Origin: Deinococcus sp. Marseille-Q6407
GTDB lineage: Bacteria > Deinococcota > Deinococci > Deinococcales > Deinococcaceae
Assembly (NCBI RefSeq): GCF_946848805.1
Contig: NZ_CAMPFU010000002.1
Coordinates: 952,501 to 1,016,500 of the forward strand
Reading direction: 5' to 3'
DNA: 64,000 bases
Part shown: positions 41,143 to 50,340 of the stretch, one piece after another
How positions within the stretch are numbered: the stretch's first letter is position 1
Layout: every line of letters begins with the position of its first letter
The notes under the pieces: model-generated
Seen by the model: only the letters and a program-made list of their open reading frames with translations
Told to the model about the DNA's origin: nothing
Databases searched by the model: none
Made by a program: the position numbers and the translations under genes

Positions 41143-43734
41143 TCACACCATCGGCAGTTCGTCCAGCAGTCCGAAGTCGCGCGGCACGAAGAGGCTGCCC
41201 TCGGTCACGCCCTGCTCGCCCAGGCCTTCCAGCGCTTCTTCCAGCTCGGCGCTGCTCAGGCGGCCGTCCAGGTAGTCCCGGTGCAGGGCGATGACCTCGC
41301 GCACCTGCTTGGGCGTCTCGTGGACGAATTCCAGCCGGAAGTGCCGCAGGCCCGCCGCCCGCCAGTCGTCCAGGTGCATGCCGGCCACCTGCGGGCGGCC
41401 CTCGAACACCGTGTTGCGGCAGCCCACATCGGCCATCACCGGGTGCTGCACGCCGCGCTCGTCTTTCAGGGCCACCCGGTGTGACTCGCAGGGGTGGCCA
41501 CAGTTGGTGTAGTTGGTGCCGTCGCTGAGAAAGCGGCAGAACACGCAGTGCTCGGTGTGAAAGACCGGCAGGTGCTGATAGGCGATCGGCTCCAGAGACT
41601 CAGGGCCCACCAACTCGGCCAGCTCGCTGATTTGCTGCGCGTTCAGGTCATGAGTGGGTGTAATGCGGCTAAGGCCCAGGTCCAGCAGGGCGCGGGTGGT
41701 GAGCACGTTAGCGGCGTTGAGGGAAAAGTCACCGGTCAGCGGATGCGGCGCGTCCACACCTTGCAGGCCTTCCAGCAGGCCACCGGAGCGCACCAGCAGC
41801 TCGGCGTCCAGACCCAGCAGGAATTTCTGGAGGTTCTGCTCGGTGGGCTTGAGAATGCGCGGGCTGGCGACCCGCACCGTGATGCCGGCGTCCTTGACCC
41901 GCTGCACGCTGGGTTTCAGGCCATAGAGTTCCAGATAATCCAGAGTGATGGAGTCGGGGCGCTCTGCCAGCGCGGCTTCCAGTTGCTCGGGTGTCCGCAC
42001 CAGCACGTGCAGCTGCGGCGGCAGGCTGGCCGGGGCCGCTGCGCTCGGCTGCACGCTGGCCCGCAGCGCTTCCGCCAGCTGCGGCACCGCCGTCCGCTCG
42101 GGGGTCTGGCCGCGCAGTTCGGTCAGGGCACCCACCGCGTCGCGGCGCAGGGCATTCAGCGCGCCCAGCGGCAGGAACAGCCCCGGCTCCAGCTCGGCGC
42201 TGAACTCGCCCAGGTGATAGCCGGTGCCGCCCAGTTTCCCCAGCTGCTCGCGCAGACCGGCCTCGTCCAGAGCGCGGTTGCGGGCCCCCCCCAGCGGGCT
42301 CTCGCCCTGCACGGTCACGCTGCGGCCTTCTTCGTCGGTGAGGGTCAGCGCGGGCAGCTCGCCCAGTCGGCCCACGAACTGCGCCGCCAGCGGGCGGGTG
42401 TACACCGGGTCGGCCGCGTCGGTCAGCGGGCGGATGCGGGCGTTCAGGCCCGGGTCCTGGGTGCGCCACACCGGGTCGCCCTCGCGCACGCGGCCGCCGT
42501 CCACCGCGCCGCGTCCGAACCGCAGCTCGTAGACTCGGCCGGGGCGCACATTCCCGGCTTCCACCTGCACGCCGCTTTGCCACAGGCCGTACACGAAGCC
42601 GCCTTCCTCGCGGCCCTCGGGCTTGCGCCAGTTGGCGGGGTCGAACACCAGACCGTCGCCGGGCTTGACCGGCTGTTCCAGCTCCACCAGCACGCCGCGC
42701 TCGGTGACACCACGCACAGTGCCCACCCGCACGCCACGGTGCCGGGGCGCGCGCCCACGCACCACCGCCTGATGGTTGGTGCCGGTCATGAAGTGCGGCC
42801 CCAGCCCCCGCGAGTAGATCTGCTCCAGGTCCTGTTCTTCCTGCGGCGTCACCGACAGCGGTAGCCCGGCCCAGGCTTCGTCCACCGCGCGGCGGTAAGC
42901 CGCGGTGGTCAGTGCCACGAACTCGGCGTCCTTGTAGCGGCCTTCAATCTTGAGGCAGTCCACGCTAATTCTGACCAGTTCGGGAATCTGGTGCAGGGTG
43001 TAGAGGTCGCCGGGCGACAGCAGGTAGCGGGCGTCGCCCAGGTCGCGGTACTCGCCGTCCACGAACATCTCGTAGGGCAGGCGGCAGGCCTGGGCGCACT
43101 GCCCCCGGTTGGCCGAGCGGCCACCCCAGGCCTCGGAGGAAAAGCACTGGCCCGAGTAGCTTACGCACAGCGCCCCGTGCACGAAGGTTTCCAGCTCCAG
43201 GTCGGTCTGGCGGCGAATGCGCTCGATGTCGCTCAGGCTCAGCTCGCGGCCCAGCACCACCCGGTTGGCCCCGAACCGGCGGGCCAGCTCGGCGCCCTCG
43301 GCCGAGGTGATGCTCATCTGGGTCGAGCCGTGGATGTGCAGGTCCGGGCAGATGTCGTGGGCCAGCCGGGCCACCCCATGGTCCTGCACGATCACGGCGT
43401 CCACGCCCGCTTCGGCCAGCGCGATCAGGCTTTTCTCGGCGCGGCGCAGTTCACGGTCAAACACCAGAATGTTGAAGGTCACAAAACCCTGCACGCCCCG
43501 CTCGTGCAGTTCGCGCATCACTTCCGGCAGTTCCTCGGACGCGATACCCACTTTGGCCCGCGCATGAAAGCCGGCCCCGCCCTGCCGCGCGTCTGCCTCG
43601 GGCGGATTCACCCCGAAAAACACGGCGTCGGCCCCGGCCTCTATCGCTGCCCGGATCTGGGCGCGGCCGCCGGCGGGGGCCATCACTTCGGGCTTGCGGG
43701 TCAGGGGGGTGGGCACGGCAGGGGGCGTCAGCAT
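41143..43734 (-). CDS. Long U32-family protein (peptidase U32 / RlhA-like)
   Basis: An 863-residue U32 protein. The N-terminal TIM-barrel-like domain (PEVMAPAGGRAQIRAAIEAGADAVFFGV) leads to the Cys cluster LCVSYSGQCFSS...RGQCAQACRLPY, which in the family ligates an Fe-S cluster. The C-terminal half carries the collagenase-associated domain and a second Cys-containing stretch (HCVFCRFLSDGTNYTNCGHPCE). U32 relatives such as RlhA and TrhP hydroxylate rRNA or tRNA; the long form with DUF3656-like region is closest to RlhA. The exact reaction is unproven. The TACACT box lies 8 bases upstream. Confidence 0.87.
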   Translation of the reverse strand: MLTPPAVPTPLTRKPEVMAPAGGRAQIRAAIEAGADAVFFGVNPPEADARQGGAGFHARAKVGIASEELPEVMRELHERGVQGFVTFNILVFDRELRRAEKSLIALAEAGVDAVIVQDHGVARLAHDICPDLHIHGSTQMSITSAEGAELARRFGANRVVLGRELSLSDIERIRRQTDLELETFVHGALCVSYSGQCFSSEAWGGRSANRGQCAQACRLPYEMFVDGEYRDLGDARYLLSPGDLYTLHQIPELVRISVDCLKIEGRYKDAEFVALTTAAYRRAVDEAWAGLPLSVTPQEEQDLEQIYSRGLGPHFMTGTNHQAVVRGRAPRHRGVRVGTVRGVTERGVLVELEQPVKPGDGLVFDPANWRKPEGREEGGFVYGLWQSGVQVEAGNVRPGRVYELRFGRGAVDGGRVREGDPVWRTQDPGLNARIRPLTDAADPVYTRPLAAQFVGRLGELPALTLTDEEGRSVTVQGESPLGGARNRALDEAGLREQLGKLGGTGYHLGEFSAELEPGLFLPLGALNALRRDAVGALTELRGQTPERTAVPQLAEALRASVQPSAAAPASLPPQLHVLVRTPEQLEAALAERPDSITLDYLELYGLKPSVQRVKDAGITVRVASPRILKPTEQNLQKFLLGLDAELLVRSGGLLEGLQGVDAPHPLTGDFSLNAANVLTTRALLDLGLSRITPTHDLNAQQISELAELVGPESLEPIAYQHLPVFHTEHCVFCRFLSDGTNYTNCGHPCESHRVALKDERGVQHPVMADVGCRNTVFEGRPQVAGMHLDDWRAAGLRHFRLEFVHETPKQVREVIALHRDYLDGRLSSAELEEALEGLGEQGVTEGSLFVPRDFGLLDELPMV

Positions 43735-44031
43735 AGCAGGCCAGTGTAGCGGGCCAGCGCGGCCAGGTTGATGGACTGGGGAACATTGGCAGGCGGCGCA
43801 GGTGGCAGCGCAGGCCAGGGGGTCCAGGGGTCAGCCAGAAAACCCGCAGGTCTTGACCCAGGAGGCTGTGCCAGGTCGGCCACTGCGGCTTAGAGCTACG
43901 GACATGGAATCGGCCTGGGTATTATTCCGTTTGGAGACTGCCACCCGCAGCGGACCGAACCCGGCCTCATCACCGCGAGTGCCAGCAGTATAAAAAATGC
44001 TACGATTTTCGGCCTTATTGTTCAGCAAGAA
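43735..44031. other. Intergenic stretch without recognisable features
   Basis: No credible gene, RNA or repeat was seen. GC content falls towards the right end, entering the AT-richer block that holds the next two genes. Confidence 0.4.
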
Positions 44032-44376
44032 TCAGCGAATATCCGCACTCCGGTCCGGTGAACTGTTGAAGCATTGTTGCGCCAACCGGTTCACATCAGA
44101 AGCTAGCAGCCCGACTTCAGCCGCATTGAGGCGGCCGCCGAACTTGAAAGCTGTCAGCTCTATGGCAGATGCGTATCCTCCTGTGGTTTGTATGCTGGCG
44201 GCCACATTAACTGACGTGCCTTTCCCATCTTTCAACTGGTAGACGAGGTCGCCGCCGGGGACGGTGGACTGGCCTGTACCCAACAGCCGCCACAGGTCAG
44301 TCCAGTTTGCCTGTGCCTGAGCTGAACTGGTCAGTCCAACAAAGGCTGTTAATATCAGAGATATTGGTTTTTTCAT
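44032..44376 (-). CDS. Small secreted protein in an AT-richer block
   Basis: A 114-residue protein with a standard signal peptide (MKKPISLILTAFVGLTSSAQAQ) and a mature part with no recognised motif. Codon use and GC content are lower than in neighbours, suggesting recent acquisition or weak constraint. It diverges from the CZB gene. Confidence 0.55.
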   Translation of the reverse strand: MKKPISLILTAFVGLTSSAQAQANWTDLWRLLGTGQSTVPGGDLVYQLKDGKGTSVNVAASIQTTGGYASAIELTAFKFGGRLNAAEVGLLASDVNRLAQQCFNSSPDRSADIR

Positions 44377-44535
44377 TCTCTCTGGTTTAGGCTAAATATC
44401 TTTTCTGGGATGATTCTTTCGTGCCTGACAGATTTTCTTGCCGCCGGGCCTTTCCAGAGCACTCAGCAAAACATCTGCCGCCGGGTTTTAATCCAGCGTT
44501 CTGTCAGTTCTCTGTCTGAGGCACGGAATAGCTTG

Positions 44536-45015
44536 ATGCGCATGGGTTTTTTCGATTGGGTTAAAAATATTTTTATCAGGCCAACACTCACGGTTGCACC
44601 GGAATCGGTCGATCCCGACAACGCCGACCTTGCCACGCTGGATATTCCCGGCGCCGTGCAGGCACACCTGAACTGGACCAAGCGGCTGCGCGACGCCATT
44701 CAGGGCGAGAGCCAAGAGGACTTCGACATCAGTGCGGTGCGGGCCGACCACAACTGCGCTCTAGGCAAATGGATTCACAGCGACGGCGAACGGGCCTACG
44801 GCGAGCTGCCGGCCTTTACCGACCTGCGCGCCAAACATGCCCACTTTCACCGCGAGGCGGCCGGGGTGCTGGAAGCGGTGGAGGCCGGCGAACGCACCCA
44901 CGCCCAGCGGCAGCTGGTCACCAGCTTCTCCGCCAGCTCGCGCGAAGTCATCGCGGCGCTGGACCTGCTGCAGGATCAGGCCCTGATGCGGGCCGCCCGG
45001 GCGCAGGGCGCCTGA
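44536..45015 (+). CDS. Stand-alone CZB (chemoreceptor zinc-binding) domain protein
   Basis: A 159-residue protein whose central part matches the CZB zinc site: His in AVQAHLNWTKRL, Cys in DHNCALGKWIHS, and His residues in RAKHAHFHREA (3His/1Cys). There is no methyl-accepting or GGDEF domain attached. CZB domains sense zinc or oxidants such as HOCl in chemoreceptors and diguanylate cyclases. Start ATG 44536; ATG 44542 is also possible. Its 5' end lies in AT-rich DNA while the domain itself is GC-rich. Confidence 0.8.
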   Translation: MRMGFFDWVKNIFIRPTLTVAPESVDPDNADLATLDIPGAVQAHLNWTKRLRDAIQGESQEDFDISAVRADHNCALGKWIHSDGERAYGELPAFTDLRAKHAHFHREAAGVLEAVEAGERTHAQRQLVTSFSASSREVIAALDLLQDQALMRAARAQGA

Positions 45016-45061
45016 AACTGCGGCAAGCTCTGAGCCAAGAGCTGAGCGCATAATGCAGCGG

Positions 45062-46306
45062 ATGCCGCGTCCTTCTCTGACTCGCCCCTGGCGGGACTGG
45101 TCTGCCAACGAACGCCTGGGCGTGCTCAACGGCTGGCTGGTACTGCTGGGCGAGGGCTTTATGAACGTGGCCATCGTGATGGCCGGGTTCGCGGCCAAGC
45201 TGGGCGCGCCCAACGTGGTGATCGGGCTGCTGCCGGCCATCGGGCAGGGCGGCTGGATGCTGCCGCAGCTGTATATCGCGGCGCGGGCGCGCCCGCTGAC
45301 GCACAAGCTGCCGCTGTACCGCTCAGCCGCCACGGTGCGCACGGTCACTTACCTGCTGATGGCCGCCTGCGCCGCTTTCCTGACCGACTGGCCGGCCCTC
45401 TGCCTGACGGTCTTTTTGCTGGCGATGCTGGTCAATGCCCTGGCCTCGGGCGTCTCGGGGCTGCCCTGGCTGGAGATTGTCAGCAAGACGGTGCCGGCGC
45501 CGCGCCGGGCCTGGTTTTTCGGCACCCGCAACCTCTACGGCGGACTGCTGGCCTTCTTCTCGGGGCTGGGCGTGCGCTGGATTCTGGGTTCGGGGCTGGC
45601 TTTTCCCTACAACTACGCCCTGATTTTCCTGCTGGGCACCGTGGCGCTGACCGCCGGGTACGGCGTGTTCGGCCGGGTGGAAGAACCACCGGACCAGCCG
45701 CTGCCACCGGGAAACTTTCGCAGCGAACTGCGCGCCATTCCGCACTCGCTCCAGGATTCGGCCCTGAAAGCTTTTCAGAACGTGCGCCTGCTGCTGGCTT
45801 TTGGGGCTGTCAGCGAGCCTTTTTACGCGGTGTACGCCCTGCGCGACCTGGACTTCCCGGCGGCGTCACTGGGCACCTTCGTGATGGCGACCACGGCGGC
45901 GGCCCCGCTCAGCAACGTGGGCTGGCAGCGGGTGGCCGAGCGCAAAGGCTCCAGGCGGATTCTGCGCTACGCGGCCGCTTTTGCGGCCCTGGCACCGGCC
46001 ACCGCCCTGCTGGCCGGACACTTCGGCTGGCCGCCGCTGGCCTACGGACTGGTGTTCGTGCTCTCCAGCGTGGCGGTGCAGGGCTTTAACCTGGGCAACA
46101 ACAATCACCTGCTCAACATCTCGCCGCCTGAGTCGCGTGGGCGCTATATCGGGACCCTCAACACGCTGGTGGGCGTGGCCCTGTTTGCTCCGGTGCTGGG
46201 TGGGCTGGCCGCCGACCGCTGGGGCTACCTGCCGCTGTTCGTCAGCAGCGTGCTGCTCTATTCGCTGGCCTGGTGGGCCTGCGGGCAGCTGCGGCGCGAC
46301 GCCTGA
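45062..46306 (+). CDS. MFS transporter
   Basis: A ~414-residue MFS protein with about 12 helices. The N-terminal region WSANERLGVLNGWLVLLGEGFMNVAIVMAGF resembles DUF/MFS proteins of unknown substrate found in Deinococcus. The -10 box CATAAT lies 7 bases before ATG 45062, so this ATG is preferred over 45053, which overlaps the box. Confidence 0.85.
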   Translation: MPRPSLTRPWRDWSANERLGVLNGWLVLLGEGFMNVAIVMAGFAAKLGAPNVVIGLLPAIGQGGWMLPQLYIAARARPLTHKLPLYRSAATVRTVTYLLMAACAAFLTDWPALCLTVFLLAMLVNALASGVSGLPWLEIVSKTVPAPRRAWFFGTRNLYGGLLAFFSGLGVRWILGSGLAFPYNYALIFLLGTVALTAGYGVFGRVEEPPDQPLPPGNFRSELRAIPHSLQDSALKAFQNVRLLLAFGAVSEPFYAVYALRDLDFPAASLGTFVMATTAAAPLSNVGWQRVAERKGSRRILRYAAAFAALAPATALLAGHFGWPPLAYGLVFVLSSVAVQGFNLGNNNHLLNISPPESRGRYIGTLNTLVGVALFAPVLGGLAADRWGYLPLFVSSVLLYSLAWWACGQLRRDA

Positions 46307-46347
46307 AGCCGGGGGCGCTGCTCCAGAATCAGTGTGTTCCTGCGAAC

Positions 46348-46653
46348 TCAGTACTCCTGGGAACTCAGGGCCCGTTTCAGGGCCGGCACGCCGCCGGGAT
46401 ACACCTGGGCGTCCAGCCCGTCGGCTTCCAGAAAGCGGGCGGCCAGCGGCGAGCGCACGCCCCGCTCGCACAGTACCAGCAGCGGGCCGTCGGCCGGGGT
46501 CAGCCCGTGCTGGCCCTGCTCGATGGCGGCCAGCGACACCGCCCGCACCGGGTGTTGCGGCAGCAGCTTTTCCAGCGGGTCGGCAAAGCGCAGTTCCTGG
46601 GGGCGCAGATCAATCAAGGTGACCTGAGAACCGGGCAGCGGCGGGAGAGTCAT
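46348..46653 (-). CDS. Single-domain rhodanese-like sulfurtransferase
   Basis: A 101-residue rhodanese domain with IDLRPQELRFADPL at the start and the active-site loop LVLCERGVRSPLAA (catalytic Cys). It is cytoplasmic. The leaderless TAGACT box is 7 bases before the ATG. It diverges from a second rhodanese gene 77 bp away. Confidence 0.87.
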   Translation of the reverse strand: MTLPPLPGSQVTLIDLRPQELRFADPLEKLLPQHPVRAVSLAAIEQGQHGLTPADGPLLVLCERGVRSPLAARFLEADGLDAQVYPGGVPALKRALSSQEY

Positions 46654-46730
46654 GACCCCGAGTCTAGCCCGCGCTGCCGGCGTCAGGGGGCCCTACATTT
46701 CACCCCGGCCGCTTGAATTATGCTGGCTCT

Positions 46731-47378
46731 ATGTCTATTCGAGAACTGTCGCCCCAGGAAGCCAGCGAGAAGCTGCAGCAGACCGATCAGTACCAGCTGA
46801 TTGATGTGCGCGAGGAAAACGAGTACGCCGACGTGCATGCCGAAGGCGCCGTCAACATTCCCCTCAGCCAGCTGACCGAGCGCTACAGCGAAATTCCCCA
46901 GGACCGGGACACCATTCTGATCTGCCGCAGTGGCGTGCGCTCCATGCAGGCCGCCGAGTTCCTGGCCCAGCATGGCTACGACGAAAGCCGCCTGCACAAC
47001 CTGCAGGGCGGCACCAACGACTGGGTCGCGCAGGATCTGCCCCACGTTCAGCCGGCCAGCGACCTGCCCACCACCGAGCAGGTACTCGAAGCCCTCAAGA
47101 TCGTCAAGGACCCGGAAATCCCGGTGAACGTGGTTGACCTGGGCTTGATCTACGAGGTGGAGATTAACCCCACGGGACAGGTGGAGATCACCATGACCCT
47201 GACCAGCGTGGGCTGCCCGGTACAGGACCTGATCCGCGCCGACGCCGAAATGGCTGTGGGCCGCCTGGACGGCGTGTCCGACGTGAATGTGGAATTCGTC
47301 TGGACGCCACCGTGGAACATGGAAATGATGACCGAAGACGGCAAGCGCCAGATGCGGATGTTCGGCTTCAACGTCTGA
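46731..47378 (+). CDS. Rhodanese domain fused to a SufT/MIP18-like (DUF59) domain
   Basis: Residues 1-100 form a rhodanese domain (QLIDVREENEYADVHAEGAVNIP, active Cys in LICRSGVRSMQAAE). Residues ~110-215 form a MIP18/DUF59 domain: ALKIVKDPEIPVNVVDLGLIYEVEI and TLTSVGCPVQDLI with its conserved Cys. DUF59 proteins assist Fe-S cluster assembly, and rhodaneses carry persulfide sulfur, so a role in sulfur delivery for Fe-S maturation is a reasonable inference. ATG 46731 follows TATGCT by 6 bases. Confidence 0.88.
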   Translation: MSIRELSPQEASEKLQQTDQYQLIDVREENEYADVHAEGAVNIPLSQLTERYSEIPQDRDTILICRSGVRSMQAAEFLAQHGYDESRLHNLQGGTNDWVAQDLPHVQPASDLPTTEQVLEALKIVKDPEIPVNVVDLGLIYEVEINPTGQVEITMTLTSVGCPVQDLIRADAEMAVGRLDGVSDVNVEFVWTPPWNMEMMTEDGKRQMRMFGFNV

Positions 47379-47396
47379 GGCCAGGTATCCAGCAGT

Positions 47397-47439
47397 AAAA
47401 AAGCGGCAAGAGGGTTCTCCCCTCTGCCGCTTTTTTTAT
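47397..47439. terminator. Bidirectional terminator
   Basis: A long stem AAGCGGCAAGAGG / CCTCTGCCGCTT with a small bulge, flanked by A run on the left and T run on the right, so it can stop transcripts from both convergent genes. Confidence 0.9.
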
Positions 47440-47462
47440 TGCCTGCTGGGTCTCCCCAGGGC

Positions 47463-48170
47463 TCAGTCGTCGCTGCGGGCCAGGCCCAGGAAGTGCAGGA
47501 ACTGGGCCAGCGCCATGGCGAAAGCCAGCACGTAGGTCATGGCAGCCACAGTCAGCACCTTCTGGGCACCACTGCTCTCGGCGCCGGCCGAGACTAGGCC
47601 GTTGGAGCGCAGGTAAGCCAGGGCGCGGCGGCTGGCGTCGAACTCCACCGGCAGGGTAATCAGGTGAAACAGCAGCGCGCCACCGAACAGAATTACGCCC
47701 AGCCAGATCAGCGGGCCAAAGTGCAGCGCCAGACCGATCAGGAACATCCACGGCGCCAGGTTGCTGCCGATCGACAGCGGCACCGCCAGCTTGCCACGGG
47801 CCACCAGGGCCGGCATGCTGATTTTGTCCTGAATGGCGTGGCCCACCTCGTGCGCGGCCACCGCAGCACCCGCCACGCTGGGCAGGCGGAAGTTGGATTC
47901 GCTGAGGTACACCTCGTCCTTGATGGGGTCGTAGTGGTCGCTCAGTTCACCGGGAGTCATTTTGACCGGCACGTGCTGCAATCCGGCATCATCCAGCATG
48001 CGGCGGGCCACCTCGGCCCCGGTCAGGCCGGCGCTGTTGCGCACGTTCATCCAGCGGCCGTAGGTGTTCTTGAGCCAGAACTGCACAGCAAACGACAGCA
48101 CCATCAACAGCAAAATCAGCGGCATATAGGATGTGCTCCCGCCGGCGCTATACATCATCGGGTCCATCAA
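47463..48170 (-). CDS. YugP-type membrane zinc metallopeptidase
   Basis: A 235-residue membrane protein with a first helix at about residues 16-33, the zinc motif AAHEVGHAIQ (His107, Glu108, His111), and two to three further helices at the C-terminus. This is the layout of the YugP/DUF2268-unrelated neutral zinc metallopeptidase family. A classical AAGGAG site 8 bases before the ATG shows that this gene, unlike many neighbours, has a leader. Confidence 0.88.
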   Translation of the reverse strand: MMDPMMYSAGGSTSYMPLILLLMVLSFAVQFWLKNTYGRWMNVRNSAGLTGAEVARRMLDDAGLQHVPVKMTPGELSDHYDPIKDEVYLSESNFRLPSVAGAAVAAHEVGHAIQDKISMPALVARGKLAVPLSIGSNLAPWMFLIGLALHFGPLIWLGVILFGGALLFHLITLPVEFDASRRALAYLRSNGLVSAGAESSGAQKVLTVAAMTYVLAFAMALAQFLHFLGLARSDD

Positions 48171-48348
48171 TCGTTCTCCTTAGTTGTGATTCCGCGCCAG
48201 GGGCCACTTTGGCCTGAGCCGGGCCGGAAATTCAGTCAGTCTGCGGCGGAGCAGTGTCGAACAAGCGAGTCCGCCGTATCCCCACAACCTGCAATACGTG
48301 CCGTACTTGCGGATGGTTGCAGCATAGCAACCGAACCTTAAGCCCAGG

Positions 48349-48606
48349 CTAAAGCCGGCGAATGGCCGTGACCAGCAGCAGCATCTGCACCCCGCCGCGG
48401 CTGGCCGGTGCAAACGTCGGCTGCACGATCAGGTCGATGCCGTCGCCTTCGAGGTAGCCGCGTGCGATGGCCAGCGCCTTGACCGCCTGATTGACCGCCT
48501 GCGGCCCGACTGCCTGAAGTTCCACCTGCGGCGACTCACGCAGGAGGCCGGACACCGCGCCGGCCAGCGCCTTGGGCGCGGAATGGGAAGCCACCTTGAG
48601 CTGCAT
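48349..48606 (-). CDS. spoVS: Stage V sporulation protein S (SpoVS) homologue
   Basis: An 85-residue Alba-like protein: MQLKVASHSAPKALAGAVSGLLRE and AVNQAVKALAIARGYLEGDGIDL match the SpoVS family closely. SpoVS is found in several non-sporulating Deinococcus-Thermus species and binds nucleic acid in the related Alba group; its job here is unknown. ATG 48606 is preferred because homology begins there. Confidence 0.92.
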   Translation of the reverse strand: MQLKVASHSAPKALAGAVSGLLRESPQVELQAVGPQAVNQAVKALAIARGYLEGDGIDLIVQPTFAPASRGGVQMLLLVTAIRRL

Positions 48607-48715
48607 CACTCCCCCACTATGCCTGATTCGGCAGAGCCGCCGGGGCAAAGCTGCCGCCGGCGACTGGTGTGCTAGGGAGTCAGAGCCCGGCGCTCAGCGC
48701 TTATCCGGCAACCAC

Positions 48716-49324
48716 TCAGCGGTCCGCCAGCACCTGTTCCAGCCCCTGACGGAAGCGGGTCACCGTGCCGGGCACGTCCTGCAATTTGTCGAGCCCGAAC
48801 AGGCCCAGGCGGAAAGTAGAGAAGTCATCCGGCTCGCCGCACTGCAGCGGCACACCTGCCGCGATCTGGAGGCCGGCCTGGGCAAAAGCGCGCCCGGTGC
48901 GGATGTCCTCGCGGTCGGTGTAGCAGACCACCACGCCGGGGGCCTGGAAGCGGGGGGCGGCCACGCTGGGGAAACCGGCCTCTTCCAGCAGCTGCCGCAC
49001 CTGCCGGCCCAGTTCCCACTGCGCCGCTTCGGCCTCGGCCAGCCCGAAGGCCTTGATTTCGCGGACGGTATCGCGGAACTGGCGCAGGCCGTCGGTGGGC
49101 ATGGTGGCGTGGTAGGCATGGCCGCCGGCCTCATAGGCCTGCATGATGCTCAGCCACTTTTTCAGGTCCAGGCTGAAGCTGACCGATTCGGTGGCCTCCA
49201 CCCGGGCGCGGGCGGCCTCGCTCATCATCACCAGGCCGGCGCAGGGGGTGCTGCTCCAGCCTTTTTGCGGCGCCGAAGTCAGCAAGTCAATGCCCAGCTC
49301 GCGCATGTTCAGCCACACGCAGCC
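48716..49324 (-). pseudogene. Class V aminotransferase, C-terminal half only
   Basis: The readable part starts GCVWLNMRELGIDLLTSAPQKGW, where the Lys is the PLP site of alanine/serine-glyoxylate aminotransferase-like enzymes, and continues about 200 residues to a natural end. The N-terminal ~190 residues of the ~390-residue family are missing. Immediately upstream, out of frame, lies the N-terminus of an unrelated P450. This looks like a deletion that joined two genes. Confidence 0.8.
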
Positions 49325-49604
49325 GGGCGTGTTCAGCGCCGTTTTGAAACAGCATCATGTGCTGCAGCAACCGCGAACCGTCGCTGTAGCTAACCCCCCA
49401 CTCGGCCGAGCGGGCCTGCGGCGAGCGCAGCACCGCGCTGGCGGCCGCGTGCGATACGGCAAAGGTGCCGCCCAGCTCTGGAATGTTCAGCAGCCCATCT
49501 CCGTCAGTCAGGCGGTGAAGCTGCCGGTACACCGGATAAGGGTCGGCCAGTGCAGCGCCACTCCAGAGAGCCTGCACGCTGGCAAAAACGCGGGGGTCGG
49601 TCAT
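49287..49604 (-). pseudogene. Cytochrome P450, N-terminal fragment
   Basis: It begins MTDPRVFASVQALWSGAALADPYPVYRQLH, typical of soluble bacterial P450s, and reaches FQNGAEHARLR, the start of the conserved C-helix region, after which it runs 8 residues and stops. The heme-binding Cys and the last ~300 residues are absent. A leaderless CATGCT box lies 6 bases before the ATG, so the fragment may still be transcribed. Confidence 0.8.
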
Positions 49605-49653
49605 ACCGGCAGCATGGCACAGCGGCAGTCAGAGAAATGGCTATGCTGCGCCT

Positions 49654-50259
49654 ATGCCGGTACTGTGGATTAATGGTCCTTTTGGGGTGGGCAAGACCCA
49701 GGCAGCTTACGCCCTTTACGCCCTAGCCTTCCGCCTTCCCGGCGCGTTCGTCTGCGACCCGGAGCAGCTGGGCTTCGGGATTCAGCGCATGACCCCACCG
49801 GAGCTGCGCGGCGATTTTCAGGACACCGCCCTGTGGCGCAGCGGCACCCGCGACCTGCTGGCCCGCAGCGCCCTACACAGCAATCGCTTCATCATCGTAC
49901 CTATGACACTGGTGAACCCGGATTATTTTGATGACATCGTGGGCGGCCTGCGCCGGGCCGGCATAGAGGTGCGGCACGCCGCCCTGCTGGCGTCACGGGA
50001 AACCCTGCTGCGCCGTTTGCGCTCGCGGGGCGAAGGAGCAAGCAGCTGGGGCGCCGAGCAGATAGACCGCTGCTTGCATGGACTGGCCGCTCTAGACTCC
50101 GCAGATCACCTTGCTACTGACGGCCTGACCCATCATGAGGTCGTGGATGCTCTGGCCCGGCACTCCAGCTTGACTCTGGCTCCCGACCCACGCACGCCGC
50201 TGCAAAGAAGGCGTCTGGACCACCTGAAGGTGCAACTGCGCAGCATCCGGAGAGACTGA
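49654..50259 (+). CDS. P-loop ATPase, TmrB-like
   Basis: A 201-residue protein beginning LWINGPFGVGKTQAAYAL (Walker A), which resembles TmrB of Bacillus (tunicamycin resistance) and other AAA/uridylate-kinase-like proteins annotated as such. Substrate or resistance role is not inferable. TATGCT lies 6 bases before the ATG (leaderless). Confidence 0.75.
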   Translation: MPVLWINGPFGVGKTQAAYALYALAFRLPGAFVCDPEQLGFGIQRMTPPELRGDFQDTALWRSGTRDLLARSALHSNRFIIVPMTLVNPDYFDDIVGGLRRAGIEVRHAALLASRETLLRRLRSRGEGASSWGAEQIDRCLHGLAALDSADHLATDGLTHHEVVDALARHSSLTLAPDPRTPLQRRRLDHLKVQLRSIRRD

Positions 50260-50340
50260 AGCTCAGTGCAGGCTGGATACGGGAAAGCCAGAGGCGTGAC
50301 TTACTCCGATGATACTTCCACAGCGGCAAAAGGCCCGGCT

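Noticed and set aside
46335..46366. Direct repeat GAACTCAG near 46345 and 46360
   Set aside because: Two 8-base copies next to a stop codon are too short to indicate an element.
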